DNA of 64,000 nucleotides, taken from positions 45,332,678 to 45,396,677 of the forward strand of contig NC_088643.1 of assembly GCF_964019385.1 (NCBI RefSeq), in the 5' to 3' direction. Under the pieces are notes generated by a model. That model was not told where the DNA came from. It ran no database searches and saw only the letters and a list, made by a program, of their open reading frames with translations. Made by a program: the position numbers and the translations under genes. Each line of letters opens with the position of its first letter. Position 1 is the stretch's first letter. The stretch comes from Sycon ciliatum. Its lineage: Eukaryota; Porifera; Calcarea; Leucosolenida; Sycettidae. Positions 55,315 to 64,000 of this stretch are shown piece after piece.

Positions 55315-55461
55315 TAAGTTCTCATCGTTGTGACTCCCGGGCCCGATAGATGCAAGCAATTATTTAGTTTGAGGCCTTGCATGGTTTAGGAGGCGTTCCA
55401 TTACATGATTATGCATGATTAGCTGTTGCTGAAAGCGCCCAGGCTTATGCTCACTTCGTGA

Positions 55462-57421
55462 ATGATTGGCATTGAAAAGATGCTGCCACATCCAGTTTTC
55501 TCAGTCTTGATACAGTGCTTGGCCGCAGTTTTATGCTATGGCAATGTGCACCCCGTCTTGGCGACGTTCAGCACAAAACAAGCTTATTCCAGCAAGGATG
55601 CGCCAACCAGCTCGTTGGAGGTGAATGACGACAACTGTGTTGCAGTGCATCTAGATTTGGTTGCTCGACATGGAACAAGATACCCGACATCATCATCAGA
55701 CGATTTCGGGGAGCTGGAGGCGAAGCTAGCCTCACTGGAGAATTTCCTGCCTAGCACAGGACCATTAGCATGGGTGCGCTCCTGGACTAATCCTTTCTTG
55801 CCCAGTGAATCCGGTCAATTGGCCGTTCGAGGCCAACAGGAGCATTATGACATTGCAAAGCGTTTCTTGAGCCGTCTCCCTACACTAATAGGCAGCCAGT
55901 ATTACTCACCAGTAAACTTCACCATGATGAGCTCAGGCAAGCCAAGATGCTTACAGAGTGCGAACTCGTTTGCATTCGGACTCTTCGAGGACTCCGGTTC
56001 ACTGGGGAAATCTCACTATCAGCCAGTGGCCATCAGCTCTCGGGATCTGGAGCATGATCCTCTGATGCGCTTCTATGATATGTGTCCATTGTACAAGAAA
56101 TTGGTGAAGAAGAACCCAGCTGCATTCGAGGAATACACGCTGTTTATGAGCGGTCCGGAAATGAAGGAGGTGGCTCGGCGCGTTTCAGACCGCCTTGGCC
56201 TGCCAGCTAACCGTCAACTTAGCACCAGTACTGTTTTGTCCATGTACAAAGTCTTTGCGTTTGAAGTGGCGGTGCAGAACAATAGTAGGTGGTCAGGTGC
56301 ATTCACGGGCGAAGACGGAGAGGTTTTGGAGTACACCATGGACCTGAAGAAATTCTACAAGAATGGATACGGCCACGAGATCAACTGGCAGATTGCGTGC
56401 CCACTGATGTCTACCGTCTTGGAGACAATGGAAGACACCATCAAAGCTGCTGTGGGACGCCTGGATGATGGCAAGCCACGCCAAGAGCCACGCTCTGTGT
56501 TCCGGTAAGGCACTCGGCAATGCATGGGAAGAGTTTTGTAGTGGGTGTAGTCGGAACCATAGCCACTGACGGACAATGATAGGCGGACTCGTAAACAGGC
56601 AGCACGTGAACTGAGCATTCATGACCCCAGTGTATTTCACCTCATTGTTGCATAATAGCTGCTGGAAAGTGGCAGCTCTAGTCGGACACCAGGCAGTATA
56701 TTTCATTGCCCGGCAGCATTGCATTCTTGTTCTTTGCGGAATACGGCGACTTCACTGGTTTGTTTGTTTTGTATCTTCTCCTTTCCTTGTGGCTAGATTC
56801 GGACATGCTGAAACCATCATACCACTCCTGTGTTATATGGGTCTATTTCATGACTCAGAACCGCTGCGGGCAGATAACTTCCTTCGCATGAGGAACAGGC
56901 TTTTCCGTGGCAGTGACATCGCTCCTTTTGCTGGTAACGTCGGCTTTCTGCTCTACCAGTGTCCACAGGGTGTAGGTGTTGATCCGAAATCCGATGTATT
57001 CCCACTGTTCAGCGTCAAGCTGCTCCTGAACGAGCGCGAAGTACCCATCCCGGGCTGCATGTCCTCACCAGATGGCTCCTGTCGTTTTGATCGCCTGCGA
57101 AAGCTTTTCCCAATGAAGAGCTGCAATCTGAAATCAATGTGCCGTGTCACTCGCAAGGCATTTGGAGATCTTCATGCAGGACGTGTCGAGAATAGAGAGT
57201 CCATACTGAGAAGTCGAGGCGAGGAGCTTGATCGTCCAGGCAACCGGCGTGATAATGAGTGGAAGTCCTTTCGTAAACATGACTACGATGACGACGATGA
57301 CGATGATGATGACGACGATGATGATGATGACTGGAGAGAGAGCCGGCGCCATCGGAGAGGGCGTGGCAAGGACTTTGAGTATGTGGAGATGAGCCGAAGG
57401 GAGCGCAGGTTTGATCTGTGA
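55462..57421 (+). CDS. MINPP1: Multiple inositol polyphosphate phosphatase-like histidine phosphatase, 2 exons
   Basis: MINPP enzymes remove phosphates from InsP6 and lower inositol phosphates in the secretory pathway. Exon 1 (55462-56504) and exon 2 (56797-57421) join in frame (phase 2 into codon CGA) for 555 residues. An N-terminal hydrophobic stretch (about residues 7-34) is a signal peptide. The histidine phosphatase signature LVARHGTRYPT gives catalytic His70 with Arg69 and Arg73; the second signature FGHAET supplies the HAE triad at 351-353, which is the MINPP form rather than the HD form of many phytases. The tail is unusual: an acidic run of more than a dozen Asp (near 57286-57330), an Arg-rich segment, and the last four residues RFDL. 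Vertebrate MINPP1 ends in SDEL for ER retention, so RFDL may be a weak equivalent. Only one intron interrupts the coding region. Confidence 0.92.
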
Positions 57422-58546
57422 ACATCCTATCTGCATACACGGGACAATTAACTTCTCTGGTGCGGCTGTTGTGTTTTTTATTTGTTTTTATTTGCTTCCT
57501 TGTGTGGATGTCTTGAGGATTTTTCTGTGTGGGCTGTGCTGACATTTTCCATCTGTTTCATTTTTTTATCATTTTAGAATCTGGTATCTGGTATATCTAG
57601 AGTTAAGATATGCTGAACGCCGTTTGCATGTTTGCTGTTGCCTTCTATCTGCTGAACACATTAACATTATATGATTGGATTTTCTGGCCTGTTGAAGAAT
57701 GGAAATGCTGCATTGTACCAAGACTACAGGCGTACATAACCATGTGCTCTTGATTTTTACTACATTGCACGAAGCTTATTTTGAACGTGTTATAATGGTT
57801 TGTTTGAACGATGATGCTATATTCGCCATTATAGCGACTGATTTTTCAGCGCAAGTAGGTGTGTATGTTGCATCCTGTTATGAAGCACACAAATCTCGTT
57901 TTTTTAAAGCGCATGTATCATTGTATCGTGCTACTCCCTGGTCAACTGCAATTGCCTAGTTACATATGCTGGGGCCAGACCATGCATTCGTGCAGGCGTA
58001 TATGGGCTTTGGTCTAGATGAAAATATGTTCTGGTCATTGTGTATGCGCCTACTCAGTCTCAACAGCTGCGGGCACGTCACGACTTGTATGGGAAAGACC
58101 CATAAGTAATTATCCGGGGCTGTCGCTCATCGCTCTGGTCTGTAGTTTGTGTGTTCAGGCATCGGCAACCGCTATGAAGTGTCATGGTTGTGGAGGTGAA
58201 TTGGTGGTAGTGGGGTCGTCAAGTGCAGAGAGTCTACTTACATTGCAAATTCAAAAACGTGGAACCAAGAGGCAAGAGTACATAAACTCTTAGAACCTAT
58301 TTACACTGTACATGTATTTGAAAAAGCGTGTTCGACTCACTCGGATTGTGGCCCGCGGCTTCACACACTCACCTCAAATAATTTAATTTTTGGGTAGATA
58401 ATACTACTCGTACTGCTATGCTACGAGATGAACAACAGAATTCAAAATTAATTTTATTTGTTGTAATTCACCTGTGTAGCTGTACTGTATGACTGGCAAG
58501 ACATTTTGCTGAGAAGAAGGAATTGCTTGCGTGCACCTGAACAAAC
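57422..58546. other. Intergenic between MINPP and KAE1 genes
   Basis: The stretch contains the MINPP 3' untranslated region and the KAE1 promoter. Short frames at about 57699-57959 and 58018-58293 have no family resemblance. No repeat or RNA gene is evident. Confidence 0.5.
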
Positions 58547-63563
<5,017 letters not shown>

Positions 63564-63599
63564 GTAGGATTTAATACTGATAAGTGGGGGACAGTCTGA

Positions 63600-64000
63600 C
63601 TGGGTGTGCACTGGGTGTGTATGTGCACCCGTTACAGTTGATCTGATCCAGGACTGGGTGTGCACTGGGTGTGTATGTGCACCCGTTACAGTTGATCTGA
63701 TCCAGGACTGGGTGTGCACTGGGTGTGTATGTGCACCCGTTACAGTTGATCTGATCCAGGACTGGGTGTGCACTGGGTGTGTATGTGCACCCGTTACAGT
63801 TGATCTGATCCAGGACTGGGTGTGCACTGGGTGTGTATGTGCACCCGTTACAGTTGATCTGATCCAGGACTGGGTGTGCACTGGGTGTGTATGTGCACCC
63901 GTTACAGTTGATCTGATCCAGGACTGGGTGTGCACTGGGTGTGTATGTGCACCCGTTACAGTTGATCTGATCCAGGACTGGGTGTGCACTGGGTGTGTAT
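63600..64000. repeat. 54-bp minisatellite, at least 7.4 copies, KAE1 intron 7
   Basis: Units start CTGGGTGTGCACTGGGTGTG and end GATCTGATCCAGGA, with a period of exactly 54 bases from 63600 to the window end. Copies appear identical. Because 54 is a multiple of three, a minus-strand frame of 146 codons stays open through it; I do not regard that as a gene. Confidence 0.95.

Larger units (their letters stand above)
50746..55461. other. Intergenic, transposon-rich, between PLC beta and MINPP
   Basis: No gene is supported here. It holds a GTTGCT-type microsatellite (50765-50832), long TG runs, two nested MITEs, a 1.4-kb TTAA element, one short palindrome and copy 2 of the 600-bp Harbinger-like MITE. 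The segment 52109-52883 outside the elements contains only short unsupported frames. Confidence 0.6.

Overview
The window is nuclear DNA from an animal, most likely a marine invertebrate. Coding exons are split by short GT-AG introns, and the recognised families (casein kinase 2 alpha, gamma-SNAP, phospholipase C beta, a CD109-like thioester protein, MINPP-type phosphatase, KAE1/OSGEP) fit a metazoan. There is no bacterial operon structure. I cannot place the species; an early-branching animal such as a sponge is only a guess.

Layout: 1-6.4 kb has no gene I can support. At 6.4-9.7 kb lies a candidate single-pass membrane protein (signal-peptide exon, CUB-like exon, membrane exon, cytoplasmic exon). 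9.7-18.5 kb is repeat-rich: a Harbinger-like MITE, two giant palindromic TTAA elements in tandem, a small hAT element and a CTG-rich minisatellite. 18.5-23.1 kb is a 1508-residue thioester protein with no intron in its coding region. 24.7-35.1 kb (minus strand) is a complete 13-exon gamma-SNAP gene with a long extra tail; its third intron is packed with transposon debris and a tRNA-like unit. 36.3-43.9 kb is a complete 13-exon CK2 alpha gene, head-to-head with gamma-SNAP across about 1.2 kb. 47.0-50.7 kb is a phospholipase C beta with an uninterrupted coding region. 50.7-55.4 kb is again transposon-rich. 55.5-57.4 kb is a two-exon MINPP-like phosphatase. 58.5 kb to the window end holds the first seven exons of KAE1/OSGEP.

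Functionally the genes are housekeeping and signalling: membrane fusion (gamma-SNAP), protein phosphorylation (CK2), inositol phosphate production and breakdown (PLC beta, MINPP), tRNA t6A synthesis (KAE1), and surface or protease-inhibitor defence (TEP). Apart from sharing inositol phosphates, the PLC and MINPP genes show no sign of being co-regulated.

The most unusual material is in the non-coding DNA and in some protein ends: identical 600-bp MITEs 43 kb apart, modular palindromic TTAA elements, MITEs nested in MITEs at the same internal site, a tRNA-like sequence enclosed by inverted repeats, a family of very short palindromes, a triple 16-bp motif in a divergent promoter, and an expanded gamma-SNAP tail with a repeated acidic/LF motif. 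I found no convincing complete new multi-gene system. Exon coordinates were read by eye and checked for reading-frame continuity; allow an error of a base or two.
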